A DNA stretch of 64,000 nt from Xanthobacter oligotrophicus (GCF_008364685.1 NZ_VTTL01000006.1:62001-126000), one strand, 5' to 3'. Shown: positions 51,011 to 58,655, counted from the first letter of the stretch. The notes: generated by a model not told the origin, from the letters alone. Numbers and translations: made by a program.

Positions 51011-51110
51011 ACGCCACGGCTGATCGCGGATCGGGTTCGAAGTGGAGGGGTGATGAGCTTTGCTCAGAGGCCTTCCACCGAGACCCGCGCGGCGCTTGAG
51101 CCAAATCCAT

Positions 51111-51137
51111 ACGACACCGATCTCAGACCGGTGTCGT
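51111..51137 (+). terminator. Hairpin between fdxB and nifQ
   Basis: A perfect 9-bp stem (ACGACACCG with CGGTGTCGT) with a nine-base loop is followed by TGGTCTT. It sits 20 bases before the nifQ start, so it may attenuate read-through into nifQ. Confidence 0.55.
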
Positions 51138-51156
51138 TGGTCTTAGGAGTGGGTCC

Positions 51157-51825
51157 ATGGCCGCCGAAGAGGTCTATGACTGGTTGATTGCTTCATCGAC
51201 CGCTTCGGCCGGCGACCCTTTCGACGTGCATGTGGCGGCCTCCATCGCCGCCGTCGCTTTTGCCGAGGCGGAAGAGGACGGGCGCAATTGCCTCGAGGCC
51301 CTGGGCCTCGATAAGGCCGCCTTCCTCGACCTCGCCCGCATCCTGTTTCCCGATGCGGTGGAGGCGCTCGGTCGGCGGATGGAGGGGCGCTCCATCTCGG
51401 TCGAGGCGGAAGAGCAGTCGATCCGCGACATCCTCGGCATCTATTCGTCCGATGCGGGGCGACTGCAGGCCCATTTCATCGCCATGATCGCGCGGCGCTG
51501 TCAGTCGCCCCACCACCTGTGGCAGGACCTGGGGCTCAGGGACCGCCAGGAACTGCGCGAGCTCATGACGCGCCGCTTCGCGCCGCTGGCGCTGAAGAAC
51601 CGGCAGGACATGAAGTGGAAGAAGTTCCTCTACCGCATGGTCTGCGGATCGGAGGGCTTCACCCTGTGCGCGGCGCCGGTGTGCTCCGATTGCGACGAAT
51701 TCCACGTCTGCTTCGGTGCCGAGGACGGGGAATCGCGCCTCGCCCGCAACCGCAATGCCGCCGCCAATGCCAACGTACCGCTCGGCCAGGTGGCTGCCGA
51801 TGCGCTGCCCGAGGCCGCCGAATAG
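51157..51825 (+). CDS. nifQ: Molybdenum donor protein NifQ
   Basis: Iron-sulfur protein of 222 residues that supplies molybdenum for FeMo-cofactor synthesis on NifEN/NifH. The C-terminal Cys-X4-Cys-X2-Cys-X5-Cys motif (LCAAPVCSDCDEFHVCFG) is intact. The helical body includes RCQSPHHLWQDLGL, RFAPLALKNRQDMKWKKFLY. TTAGGAGTG precedes the ATG. It is the last plus-strand gene of this run and is convergent with the minus-strand group that follows. Confidence 0.95.
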   Translation: MAAEEVYDWLIASSTASAGDPFDVHVAASIAAVAFAEAEEDGRNCLEALGLDKAAFLDLARILFPDAVEALGRRMEGRSISVEAEEQSIRDILGIYSSDAGRLQAHFIAMIARRCQSPHHLWQDLGLRDRQELRELMTRRFAPLALKNRQDMKWKKFLYRMVCGSEGFTLCAAPVCSDCDEFHVCFGAEDGESRLARNRNAAANANVPLGQVAADALPEAAE

Positions 51826-51991
51826 GGCGTCTGCCGCGCGGGTTTGATCAAGCCTGACATCGCATCGGGCTGCTGATCTTGTTCCTCTGCAATCGAAGCG
51901 CGTCGGTCAGGTCGGCGCTCGCCTGCCCGGGTGCGCCGGCGTGTCCGCGAGATCCCTATCTGGCCTTGCACGTCGGGCTGCTCTCGCCTCA

Positions 51992-52025
51992 TGAAAAAGC
52001 CCGGCGCCGAGGATCGGGCCGGGCT
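51992..52025 (-). terminator. Terminator of the minus-strand 52065-54093 group
   Basis: On the minus strand, an 8-bp stem (AGCCCGGC with GCCGGGCT) is followed by TTTTTC, a good rho-independent terminator 40 bases after the 105-residue gene. It may also stop transcription from nifQ. Confidence 0.75.
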
Positions 52026-52064
52026 GGTCTCGGGGCTCAGGAAATCGGACGGCGGCAGATGCCG

Positions 52065-52382
52065 TCACTCGATGCCTTCGCTGCGGGCGCGCCACATCAT
52101 GGCGATGCGGAAGCGCTCGTTGATGGCGGCGGGGCTGGCGAGGATCTCGGCCTCGGCCTCCTTGAAGGCCTTCTCCACCAGATCGGCCTCGTCCCTGGTC
52201 AGGGTCACGCGGCCGGCGAGGTGGGTTGCCTCCGGGTGGACCGACCAGATCTTGCGGCAGTTGGGATGAAGCTTGATCTCGGTGAGGTCGAAGGATTCAA
52301 GCTGACCGTCGAGGAGAATGGCGAGGCCCGAAACTTCGAGCTTGCGCCCGTCCGAAGTGGTCTTGATGAGCGTGGTAGCCAT
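52065..52382 (-). CDS. Small unknown protein in nif island
   Basis: Unrecognised protein of 105 residues (MATTLIKTTSDGRKLEVSGL start). It has a beta-rich first half (LAILLDGQLESFDLTEIKLH) and a helical acidic second half (TRDEADLVEKAFKEAEAEIL). It contains one cysteine. It starts five bases after the stop of the 83-residue gene, so they are co-translated. No function is assigned; the location inside the nif island and shared transcript suggest a nitrogen-fixation accessory. Confidence 0.75.
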   Translation of the reverse strand: MATTLIKTTSDGRKLEVSGLAILLDGQLESFDLTEIKLHPNCRKIWSVHPEATHLAGRVTLTRDEADLVEKAFKEAEAEILASPAAINERFRIAMMWRARSEGIE

Positions 52383-52387
52383 GTGCG

Positions 52388-52639
52388 TCACCCGTCCTGG
52401 GCTGCGAGCCAACTGTAACCGCCCTGGTCCCAGAGCTGCGCCAGTAATTGATCCGAACTCCAGTCCGGAAATTGAGACTTCACGGTTTCATAATCGCCGC
52501 GAAAGCGCTCCGCGTCCTCTCCGGAAAGATCCGCAGTGAGGCCGTCCGGCTTGAAGCGGAGCACGAAATGCGTGTTGTCGTCCGCGGCGAGGAGCGTGAA
52601 CTCCTCGCCGTCGCTGATGAGGGGCAGAAGGTCGGCCAT
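52388..52639 (-). CDS. Small acidic unknown protein in nif island
   Basis: Unrecognised protein of 83 residues, rich in Asp and Trp (EEFTLLAADDNTHFVLRFKP, FPDWSSDQLLAQLWDQGGYS). It has no cysteine and no membrane segment. It begins 12 bases after the rhodanese stop with GGGAGC upstream, and precedes the 105-residue gene. Function unknown. Confidence 0.75.
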   Translation of the reverse strand: MADLLPLISDGEEFTLLAADDNTHFVLRFKPDGLTADLSGEDAERFRGDYETVKSQFPDWSSDQLLAQLWDQGGYSWLAAQDG

Positions 52640-52651
52640 GGGTTGCTCCCG

Positions 52652-53512
52652 TCAGGCCGCGGCGGCCGCGGGCGTATCTTCGGCAAGGCCCCATTCGGCC
52701 CACGAGCCGTCGTAGAGCGCCGCCGTCTTGTTACCGAGGATGAACAACGCCAGCAGCACCACCGCCGAGATGGTGCCCGAGGCGCAGGTCGCCACCACCG
52801 GCTTGGCGATGTCGATGCCGGCCGACGCGAAGCGGGCCGCCAGCGCGTCGGGCTGGATCAACTCGCCGCTGTCCTCGACGATGAGGTCGCCCCAGGGCAG
52901 GTTGATCGAGCCGGGAATGTGGCCTTTCTTCTTCACCGGGAAGACATCGTCCTGCGTGCCGGCGAACTTGGCCGGGCCGCGCGCGTCCACGACCTGGTCG
53001 GTCTTGCCGGACAGGTTCGACACCATCTCGCCGAGGTTGCGCACGAGGGCGGGATTGAGGGTGGCGGTGAAGGTCTTCGGCTCCGGCCGCACGGGCGACA
53101 TGTCGGAGGGCTTCTTCTCCTTCACCCACTTGCCGTAGCCGCCATCCAGCACGGCAACGTCGTCGTAGCCGAAGATGCGGAACATCCACCACACCCGGGC
53201 CGCGGCCGCGCCGCCGCACAGGCGATCATAGACCACGATCTTGTCGCCATCGGCGATGCCCAGCAGGCCTACCTTCTTGGCGAATTCCGCGGCGGGCGGA
53301 AGCATGTGGGGGAGCGGATTGCTCTTGTCGGCCACATGGTCAATGTCGAAATGCACCGAGCCCGGAAGGTGACGCCCGCGATACTGGGTGCGCCCGTCCA
53401 TGTTGCTGCTTTCATGCAGCCAGGTGCAGTCCAGGATCTTCACGTCCGGCGCTTCGATATGCTCGGCCAGCCATTCGGTGCTCACCAACGGTCCGGGAAG
53501 AACGGTGGACAT
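52652..53512 (-). CDS. Two-domain rhodanese (sulfurtransferase)
   Basis: Predicted thiosulfate or 3-mercaptopyruvate sulfurtransferase of 286 residues. The inactive N-terminal domain has YRGRHLPGSVHFDID and the AAARVWWMFRIFG segment. The C-terminal active domain has GHIPGSINLPW and the active-site loop ATCASGTISAVV, where CASGT differs from the usual CGSGVTA, which may alter donor preference. It could deliver sulfur for nitrogenase clusters, as rhodaneses near nif genes in Azotobacter are thought to do. The start at 53512 has AGGGAGAG upstream; an ATG at 53545 is weaker. Confidence 0.88.
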   Translation of the reverse strand: MSTVLPGPLVSTEWLAEHIEAPDVKILDCTWLHESSNMDGRTQYRGRHLPGSVHFDIDHVADKSNPLPHMLPPAAEFAKKVGLLGIADGDKIVVYDRLCGGAAAARVWWMFRIFGYDDVAVLDGGYGKWVKEKKPSDMSPVRPEPKTFTATLNPALVRNLGEMVSNLSGKTDQVVDARGPAKFAGTQDDVFPVKKKGHIPGSINLPWGDLIVEDSGELIQPDALAARFASAGIDIAKPVVATCASGTISAVVLLALFILGNKTAALYDGSWAEWGLAEDTPAAAAA

Positions 53513-53557
53513 GACGCAGGTCTCTCCCTGTCGAGGTTCGGACATCGGGTGCTTTCA

Positions 53558-53584
53558 ATGCCTGCCGGGCAGGGCGCCCGGCAG
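53558..53584 (-). terminator. Intercistronic hairpin in the minus-strand group
   Basis: A perfect 11-bp stem (GCCTGCCGGGC with GCCCGGCAGGC) with a five-base loop lies between the 153-residue gene and the rhodanese gene. It has no T run. Confidence 0.6.
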
Positions 53585-53631
53585 GCGATTCTGGAGCGGT
53601 CGGCGCGCTGTGGCCGCCGGAAACGAAAGGC

Positions 53632-54093
53632 TCAGCGAACCTTGGGCAGGCTGTAGCCGGGGCGCGGGTGGGCGTCGTAGTAGTCGACGCGCTCAGGCCA
53701 GCCGCCTTCGGGGTTGAACTTGAACTTCACCACCTTCACCGGGGCGTTGGCGGAGAAGGACACTTCCGAGAACTTGATTTCACGGTCGCCGGGGCCGGCG
53801 GAGAAGTCGGCCACCACCTTGCCGTCGGCGGTCACCGCGCGGGCAAAGCCCGGGGTGCCCACGTCGGAGGCGTTCACCGTTTCGGCGACAAAGCTCGCCA
53901 CCTCGGAGCCGTCCTCGGACGGGGTGCCGAACGCCGGCGTGGCGAAGGTGAAGGCGACGAGCTTGCCGCTGCGGTCCACCGCATGGTCGGCAGTCACGGG
54001 ACGGGCAACGGAATAGACGGTGAGGGTGCCCCCCGCCAGCAGCTCCTTGATCTCCTCGAGGGAGCGGCTTGCGAATTCCGACGCGACGATCAT
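53632..54093 (-). CDS. Unknown protein in nif island, first gene of minus-strand group
   Basis: Unrecognised protein of 153 residues beginning MIVASEFASRSLEEIKELLA. It has a short N-terminal helix followed by mostly beta-type sequence (GTLTVYSVARPVTADHAVDR, EIKFSEVSFSANAPVKVVKF) and a polar tail rich in Pro, Tyr and Arg. No cysteine is present. GGAGATTGCC precedes the ATG. It lies 49 bases downstream of a sigma-54-like element with a variant -12, so it is likely the first gene of a NifA/RpoN-linked unit. Function unknown. Confidence 0.7.
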   Translation of the reverse strand: MIVASEFASRSLEEIKELLAGGTLTVYSVARPVTADHAVDRSGKLVAFTFATPAFGTPSEDGSEVASFVAETVNASDVGTPGFARAVTADGKVVADFSAGPGDREIKFSEVSFSANAPVKVVKFKFNPEGGWPERVDYYDAHPRPGYSLPKVR

Positions 54094-54413
54094 GGCAATC
54101 TCCACTAGACAATCAGGTGTGACGAACGGTCCCCCTGGTTGATCAATTTTCGTGCCAGTCGCGGCCGTGCCCCCGGGTCTCCCTCCTCGCGTACCGGCCG
54201 GATGCCGCAAAGCCTTGTCCGCAAGCGCTTCCCACCCGGCATGGAGAGGCCGGCCGGCCATGTCGGAGGTCGTCGCCGGCTTGTCGGAAATGCGTCGCAC
54301 ATCGCGGGAAATGCGACGCGGACCCCGCCAGGAGCGCCATAAACCGGCCCATTCCGGCTGTGCGCGAATCTTGCAAGGGCTCCAAAAACGCGACACGCAG
54401 GGGATCTGAATCC
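54094..54413. other. Divergent region between the 153-residue gene and the FAD gene
   Basis: 320 bases with no gene. It contains the minus-strand sigma-54-like element (separate entry). No exact TGT-N10-ACA site is present. For the FAD gene, only a weak -24/-12 resemblance (GTGCGCG, four bases, TTGCA, ending near 54377) was found, and it lacks the essential -24 GG. Confidence 0.5.
54142..54157 (-). promoter_or_regulatory. Sigma-54-like promoter with variant -12 for the minus-strand group
   Basis: On the minus strand: TGGCACG, four A, TTGAT. The -24 half is perfect and the -12 half has TTGA instead of TTGC, the same variant as upstream of fdxN. No NifA site lies nearby. Confidence 0.5.
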
Positions 54414-56063
54414 ATGCTGGACACGGCGATCATCGGCGGCGGGCTGTGCGGCCTCGCCCTGGCGCGGAGCCTCAAGAAGGCCGGCCGCAGCCTGACCCTG
54501 TTCGAGGCGCGCGCCCGTCTCGGCGGCCGCATCCTCTCCGCTGTCCCGGCCACCACCGGGGAGGCGCTGGACCTCGGCCCCACCTGGTTCTGGCCCGATA
54601 CCCAGCCGCTCATTACCGCCTTCGTATCGGAGCTCGGCCTCACCAGCTTCGCCCAGCATGACGAGGGGGCGGTGCTCCACCTCACCGAGGCGGACAAGGG
54701 TCCCCAGGGGTTCGAGCAGCAGGTGCATGGCGGCGCGCGGCGCGTCGCCGGCGGAATGGCGCGGCTGGTGGCCGCCCTCGCCGATGGCCTGGGCGAAGAG
54801 GACATCCGGCTCGGCCATGTGCTCCAGAAGGTGGAGGACAAGGGCGACCACGTGGTGCTCACCTTCCGCGTGGACGACGCCTTCCTCACCGTGGAGGCCC
54901 GGCATGTGGTGATCGCGCTGCCGCCGCGCCTGGTGGCGGAGACCGTCCGCTTCTCGCCCGACATCGACGCTGCCACCCGCGACGCCATGGGCGCGGCCCC
55001 CACCTGGATGGCGGCGCAGGCCAAGGTGGTGATGGCCTATTCCTCCCCCTTCTGGCGGGAGGCCGGCCAGTCTGGCAACGCCTTCGTCACCCACGAGCAG
55101 GCGGTGGTGGGCGAGATCTTCGACGCCTGCGACGCCACCGGCGCCAAGGCGGCCCTGGGCGGCTTCCTCAGCTTCCCGCCGGACCTGCGGGAGGCTTTCG
55201 TCGTCGGCCTGCCCATGCTGATGGACAGCCAGCTGGTGCAGGTGTTCGGCAGCGCCGCCGAGGGCGCCGAGCAGCACTACCAGGATTGGGCGCTGGAGCC
55301 CTTCACCTGCTCGGCCCGTGACCGCGCCGAGCCGCAGGGCGAGCATGTGGCCTTCTCCAATCCCCTGCTGCGCCGTCCCCTGTGGGACGGGCGGCTCTAT
55401 CTCGGCGGCTCCGAGACCGCGACCCAGGGCGCGGGCTATCTGGAGGGCGCGCTGGAAGCAGCGCGGCGCATCGACCGCTCGCTCGCCCGGGCGCGCTCCG
55501 AGGAGGACGAGGTGGCCCTGCCGGAAGGCCTCTCGGTGAATGCGGCGAGCCTTGCGCGCTTCGCGACCTGGGTAGCGACGCTGAACGATGCGGCCTTCGA
55601 GGCCTATCGGGTGCGGCTCAACCGGGCGCTGGCGGCCCAGGACCGCGAGCAGCTGACCCAGCGGGCCATGCTGGGCGCCATCGAGGACATCTACGAGCGC
55701 GCCGCGGATATGCTCGACACGCTGCCCTTCGACATGGTTGGCGTGCCGGTGGAGAAGGGGCGCTCGGCCCTGATGAGCGACGTGCAGCTGCCGTTCCGTG
55801 ACTTCATCCAGACCCTGCTCGACGACATCATCGCCTTCAACCGCACGTCCTGTGCCCTGTCCAACTTCCCGGGCGAGCACCACCTGTCGAAGGACTATGT
55901 GCAGACCATCCTGCGCGACGTGGCAGCCGCCTGGCGCGACTTCTGCCTTGCCGCCAACCGCCGCCTGCTCGCCAAGGCCGAGGCGGGGCTGGCCGAGGCG
56001 GGTGCGGCCCTTCCCCTTGGCGCGGGTCCCCGCAAGGGCCCGATCCTGACGAGTGCATCGTGA
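54414..56063 (+). CDS. FAD-dependent amine oxidase-like oxidoreductase
   Basis: Flavoprotein of 549 residues. An N-terminal dinucleotide-binding motif (DTAIIGGGLCGLALARSLKK), an FAD contact (LFEARARLGGRI) and the late flavin region (LYLGGSETATQGAGYLEGAL) match flavin amine oxidases/protoporphyrinogen oxidase relatives. The last 150 residues are an unrelated helical extension. The next gene, a Rieske ferredoxin, starts within its stop codon (GTGA), so the two are coupled and may form an electron transfer pair. The substrate is unknown. Confidence 0.82.
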   Translation: MLDTAIIGGGLCGLALARSLKKAGRSLTLFEARARLGGRILSAVPATTGEALDLGPTWFWPDTQPLITAFVSELGLTSFAQHDEGAVLHLTEADKGPQGFEQQVHGGARRVAGGMARLVAALADGLGEEDIRLGHVLQKVEDKGDHVVLTFRVDDAFLTVEARHVVIALPPRLVAETVRFSPDIDAATRDAMGAAPTWMAAQAKVVMAYSSPFWREAGQSGNAFVTHEQAVVGEIFDACDATGAKAALGGFLSFPPDLREAFVVGLPMLMDSQLVQVFGSAAEGAEQHYQDWALEPFTCSARDRAEPQGEHVAFSNPLLRRPLWDGRLYLGGSETATQGAGYLEGALEAARRIDRSLARARSEEDEVALPEGLSVNAASLARFATWVATLNDAAFEAYRVRLNRALAAQDREQLTQRAMLGAIEDIYERAADMLDTLPFDMVGVPVEKGRSALMSDVQLPFRDFIQTLLDDIIAFNRTSCALSNFPGEHHLSKDYVQTILRDVAAAWRDFCLAANRRLLAKAEAGLAEAGAALPLGAGPRKGPILTSAS

Positions 56064-56533
56064 ACGAGGACAAGATGGAACCGAGCATCGCGGAAGAAAA
56101 CGTGCCCGAGGTCGGCACCGCCTACGTCGTCTGCTCCATGAGCGACATTCCGAGCCAGCGCGCCCGCGGCTTCGAGCTGATGAAGGTCGAGGACGGCGTC
56201 GAGAAGCCGTTCAACCTCATTGTCGTGCGCTGGGGCCGGCAGGTGTTCGGCTATGTCAACCTGTGCCCCCATGACGGGGTGAAGCTGGACTGGGAGCGTA
56301 ACCAGTTCCTCGATCCCAACGGCATCCGGCTGATGTGCGGCAAGCACGGCGCCCTGTTTGAGCTGGGCACCGGCGTGTGCATCGACGGGCCGTGCAAGGG
56401 CCGCAGCCTCACCTCGGTGGCCCTGAGCGTCATCGACAACGACATCTGCGTGACCGGCGTGACGCTGGCCGAGGAGGAAGAGGACGAGGATGAGGAAATC
56501 ACCTCGTGCTCCGACGAGGGCGGCGGCGTCTGA
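56060..56533 (+). CDS. Rieske [2Fe-2S] ferredoxin-like protein
   Basis: Soluble Rieske-type protein of 157 residues. Cluster ligands are Cys69-Pro-His71 and Cys93-Gly-Lys-His96, with a normal 21-residue spacing; extra cysteines at 107 and 112 follow. The N-terminal extension is about 40 residues, and the C-terminus is very acidic (EEEEDEDEE). No membrane anchor is present. GTG at 56060 overlaps the FAD gene stop by four bases. It may accept or donate electrons for the flavoprotein. Confidence 0.88.
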   Translation: MNEDKMEPSIAEENVPEVGTAYVVCSMSDIPSQRARGFELMKVEDGVEKPFNLIVVRWGRQVFGYVNLCPHDGVKLDWERNQFLDPNGIRLMCGKHGALFELGTGVCIDGPCKGRSLTSVALSVIDNDICVTGVTLAEEEEDEDEEITSCSDEGGGV

Positions 56534-56575
56534 ATGTGGCCTGCGGGGGCGGGTTATTTGGACCCGCACTGCATG

Positions 56576-56609
56576 CATGTGGAGGGGCGGTTCGGCGCCT
56601 CTCCACATG
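56576..56609 (+). terminator. Terminator after the Rieske gene
   Basis: A 14-bp stem with one wobble pair (CATGTGGAGGGGCG with CGCCTCTCCACATG) and a six-base loop. There is no T run. Confidence 0.6.
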
Positions 56610-56800
56610 GAGGATGAGGCCGGGCACCTTCAGCGGGGAAGTCAGGCTTCGCGTGCCGGCAGTGTTGATGAGCGGCCTGTGATCGGGATCCGGTCGACAC
56701 CCCCTGCATCGACCTCGTCTGGTCCTGGCACAGTGGCGCTGACCCTCCGGTTGGCTTGAGCCGCCGTCACCGATCTTCCAAGACCCGACGTTCTAACGCC

Positions 56801-56834
56801 CCGGGCCCTCGCCGTGATGCCGGCGAGGGCCCGG
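56801..56834. terminator. Terminator of the 195-residue gene
   Basis: A perfect 14-bp stem (CCGGGCCCTCGCCG with CGGCGAGGGCCCGG) with a six-base loop lies 19 bases after the minus-strand stop codon. Confidence 0.7.
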
Positions 56835-56852
56835 TTCAGGGTCTGGTTTGGA

Positions 56853-57440
56853 TCAGACCGGGCGGTTTGCGTTGCGGTTCTTCACCGGCTCCATGAGGGA
56901 GACGCCCTTTTCGTAGGTGATGGTCTCGTAGTCCTCGTGCCAGCCCAGGGCGGCATCGAGCACCTTGTCGGTCTTACCGGCGGTGTCCAGCTTCTTGACA
57001 TCATTCTTGTCGATGCTGAGCAGGTCGGTCATCTCCTTCCACACGGTGGATTCATCGCAGGGCAGGACGTAGAATGTCTTTTCGCCGTACGTGACGCGAT
57101 ACTTCGCGAGAAGGTCGATGTTGTTGCAGAAGATGAAGTACTTGCCGTCGGGGGCAAGCGCGTCGCCGAGCACATCCGCTACGTCGGAGAGGAAGGCGAA
57201 GTTCTGCAGGTAGCCGGCCAGCACGGGAATGGTGGACTTGCCATCCTCCGCGAAGGTGATGACCTGCTCCATGGTGTATTCCGGCGGACGCTTCTCGTCG
57301 GCCATCTGCTGCTGCCACTTCAGGGCGATGTCGCCGCGGAAGTCGAAGCGGCCAGGCTTGGTCGGCTGCTTGAGCACGGCATTCAGGAGGCGCCCCTCTT
57401 TATCCAGCCGGCCCAGGGGGGTGTTCTCGATCGCAGTCAT
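56853..57440 (-). CDS. Unknown protein in nif island
   Basis: Unrecognised protein of 195 residues (MTAIENTPLGRLDKEGRLL start) with no membrane segment. Features are KPGRFDFRGDIALKWQQQMA, YFIFCNNIDLLAKYRVTYGE, FYVLPCDESTVWKEMTDLLS and a C-terminal HEDYETITYEKGVSLMEP. Two cysteines are present, not in a known motif. GGAGAC lies upstream of the ATG. It is divergent from the iscA-like gene, and a shared NifA site lies between. Function unknown. Confidence 0.75.
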   Translation of the reverse strand: MTAIENTPLGRLDKEGRLLNAVLKQPTKPGRFDFRGDIALKWQQQMADEKRPPEYTMEQVITFAEDGKSTIPVLAGYLQNFAFLSDVADVLGDALAPDGKYFIFCNNIDLLAKYRVTYGEKTFYVLPCDESTVWKEMTDLLSIDKNDVKKLDTAGKTDKVLDAALGWHEDYETITYEKGVSLMEPVKNRNANRPV

Positions 57441-57586
57441 CAAAAAAGTCTCCGGTTCAGCACACAACTCTCAGACGGTCTCAGACGGGCGCGAGCAGGG
57501 GCGCGCCTTCGTGGGCTCGAAGGCGCCGCTCTCCGCCGAACCCCGTTCGGCGTGCCGCCCGCGCAAGGGGGCAGGCGCGTCCTCCA

Positions 57587-57602
57587 TGCAAGCCCTTTGC
57601 CG
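57587..57602 (-). promoter_or_regulatory. Possible sigma-54 promoter for the 195-residue gene
   Basis: On the minus strand: CGGCAAA, four bases, TTGCA. The essential GG and GC are correctly spaced, but the -24 half is weak. The NifA site at 57785 lies about 180 bases upstream. Confidence 0.4.
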
Positions 57603-57784
57603 CGCCGCGGCACGGCGGTCGCCGCAGGGGCGAGGCGCGACAATCGGCCATCCCTGAGGCGACCGGGAGCCGGCCCGCCGGCGCCTGCAATGGCGCCAAA
57701 TCAAGGTCCGAACCGACATCGAGGCGCCGCCGGCGGCGGTGCCGGCCTGGCGCGACAGAGGGCGCCAGAAGTCGCCGGCGGCGT

Positions 57785-57800
57785 TGTCCGGAATCGGACA
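57785..57800 (+). promoter_or_regulatory. NifA activator site for iscA-nfu-nifS
   Basis: TGT-CCGGAATCGG-ACA, an exact TGT-N10-ACA match, 61 bases upstream of the -24 element of the plus-strand promoter. Confidence 0.8.
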
Positions 57801-57860
57801 CGCGTCGCAAAGGCAACAGCTGAATTCCGGAAAATTCAGGCAAATCAGTCCGTTGCTGTC

Positions 57861-57876
57861 TGGCACGGCGCTTGCT
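57861..57876 (+). promoter_or_regulatory. Sigma-54 promoter of iscA-nfu-nifS
   Basis: TGGCACG, four bases, TTGCT: perfect -24/-12 element, 41 bases before the iscA-like start codon. Confidence 0.93.
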
Positions 57877-57917
57877 GGATGGAGGGCCGAAGCAACCTCT
57901 CAAGCGAAGGTCGAGCG

Positions 57918-58238
57918 ATGATCAATTTGACCGACAGCGCCTTGCATGCGGTCCGGGACGCGATCCTGGGCGCCGATCAGCCGGTCAGCGGGCTGCGCAT
58001 CATGGTCGAGACGGGTGGCTGCGCCGGCTACCAGTACAAAATGGGCCTCGTCAGCGATGCCGAGCCCGACGACACGGTGGTCGAGCGCGAGGGCGTGAAG
58101 GTGTTTGTGGACAACCAGAGCCACGAGCTGCTCGCCGGCACCGTCATCGATTTCGTCGTGGCCCTGGAGGGCTCCGGCTTCACCTTCGAAAATCCGAACG
58201 CCACCTCGAGCTGCTCCTGCGGCAAATCCTTCGGCTGA
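57918..58238 (+). CDS. A-type Fe-S carrier, IscA/HesB family
   Basis: Iron-sulfur carrier of 106 residues, probably the nif-dedicated IscA (NifIscA type). The three ligand cysteines are Cys35 (TGGCAGYQY), Cys99 and Cys101 (TSSCSCGKSF), the canonical C-X63-C-X-C. It is the first gene behind a perfect NifA/RpoN promoter and is followed by an nfu-like gene and nifS. Confidence 0.92.
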   Translation: MINLTDSALHAVRDAILGADQPVSGLRIMVETGGCAGYQYKMGLVSDAEPDDTVVEREGVKVFVDNQSHELLAGTVIDFVVALEGSGFTFENPNATSSCSCGKSFG

Positions 58239-58289
58239 AGCCTGGATTGACCGCACGGGTTGAACTCAATTCACATAGAGGACGCAGCG

Positions 58290-58655
58290 ATGTTGGCCGA
58301 GACCGAAGAGTGTGCGCCGCTCACCCAGCAAGCCAAGCGTGAGGCGATCATCCGTGAGGTGATCGAGGAGATCCGTCCCAATCTCAAGCGGGATGGCGGC
58401 GACTGCGAGCTCGTCGAGATCGACGGCAACAAGGTCATGGTGAAGATGACCGGCGCCTGCGTGTTCTGCAAGCTGGCGAGCGAGACCATCGAGGGCATCC
58501 AGACCAAGATCGTGGAGCGCCTGGGCGAGCTGATCCGGCTCATCCCGGTGGCCGGCGCGCAGAACAAGCCGCTGGTGAGCCTGAAGGGCATCGCGCCCGC
58601 TCCGTCCGCCGCACCGGTGGCTCCGGCCCCCGCCGTCCCCTCGCCGACGCGCTGA
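58290..58655 (+). CDS. Nfu-type Fe-S carrier (NifU C-terminal domain only)
   Basis: Protein of 121 residues corresponding only to the C-terminal Nfu domain of NifU. The segment RPNLKRDGGDCELVEIDGNK leads to the cluster pair Cys57-X2-Cys60 (MTGACVFCKLASETI). An Ala/Pro tail follows. The N-terminal IscU-like scaffold and the central [2Fe-2S] domain of true NifU are absent, so this cannot act as full NifU. The start at 58290 has GAGG upstream. It sits between the iscA-like gene and nifS. Confidence 0.92.
   Translation: MLAETEECAPLTQQAKREAIIREVIEEIRPNLKRDGGDCELVEIDGNKVMVKMTGACVFCKLASETIEGIQTKIVERLGELIRLIPVAGAQNKPLVSLKGIAPAPSAAPVAPAPAVPSPTR

Larger units (their letters stand above)
56534..56852. 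other. Convergent region between Rieske gene and 195-residue gene
   Basis: 319 bases without a gene. It carries two strong hairpins (56576-56609 and 56801-56834) that can terminate both flanking genes. I see nothing else in it. Confidence 0.55.
57441..57917. other. Divergent promoter region between 195-residue gene and iscA-like gene
   Basis: 477 bases with no convincing gene. It holds one NifA site, one perfect plus-strand sigma-54 promoter and one weaker minus-strand sigma-54-like element (separate entries). Confidence 0.6.

Noticed and set aside
54139-54148. GTTGATCAAT as an FNR/FixK box
   Set aside because: It is TTGATCAA without the four-base spacer, so it does not match TTGAT-N4-ATCAA; it is part of the sigma-54-like element.
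58260-58655. A full NifU
   Set aside because: Only the Nfu domain is present; neither the IscU-like N-terminal domain nor the C-X-C-X31-C-X2-C centre is found in this gene.
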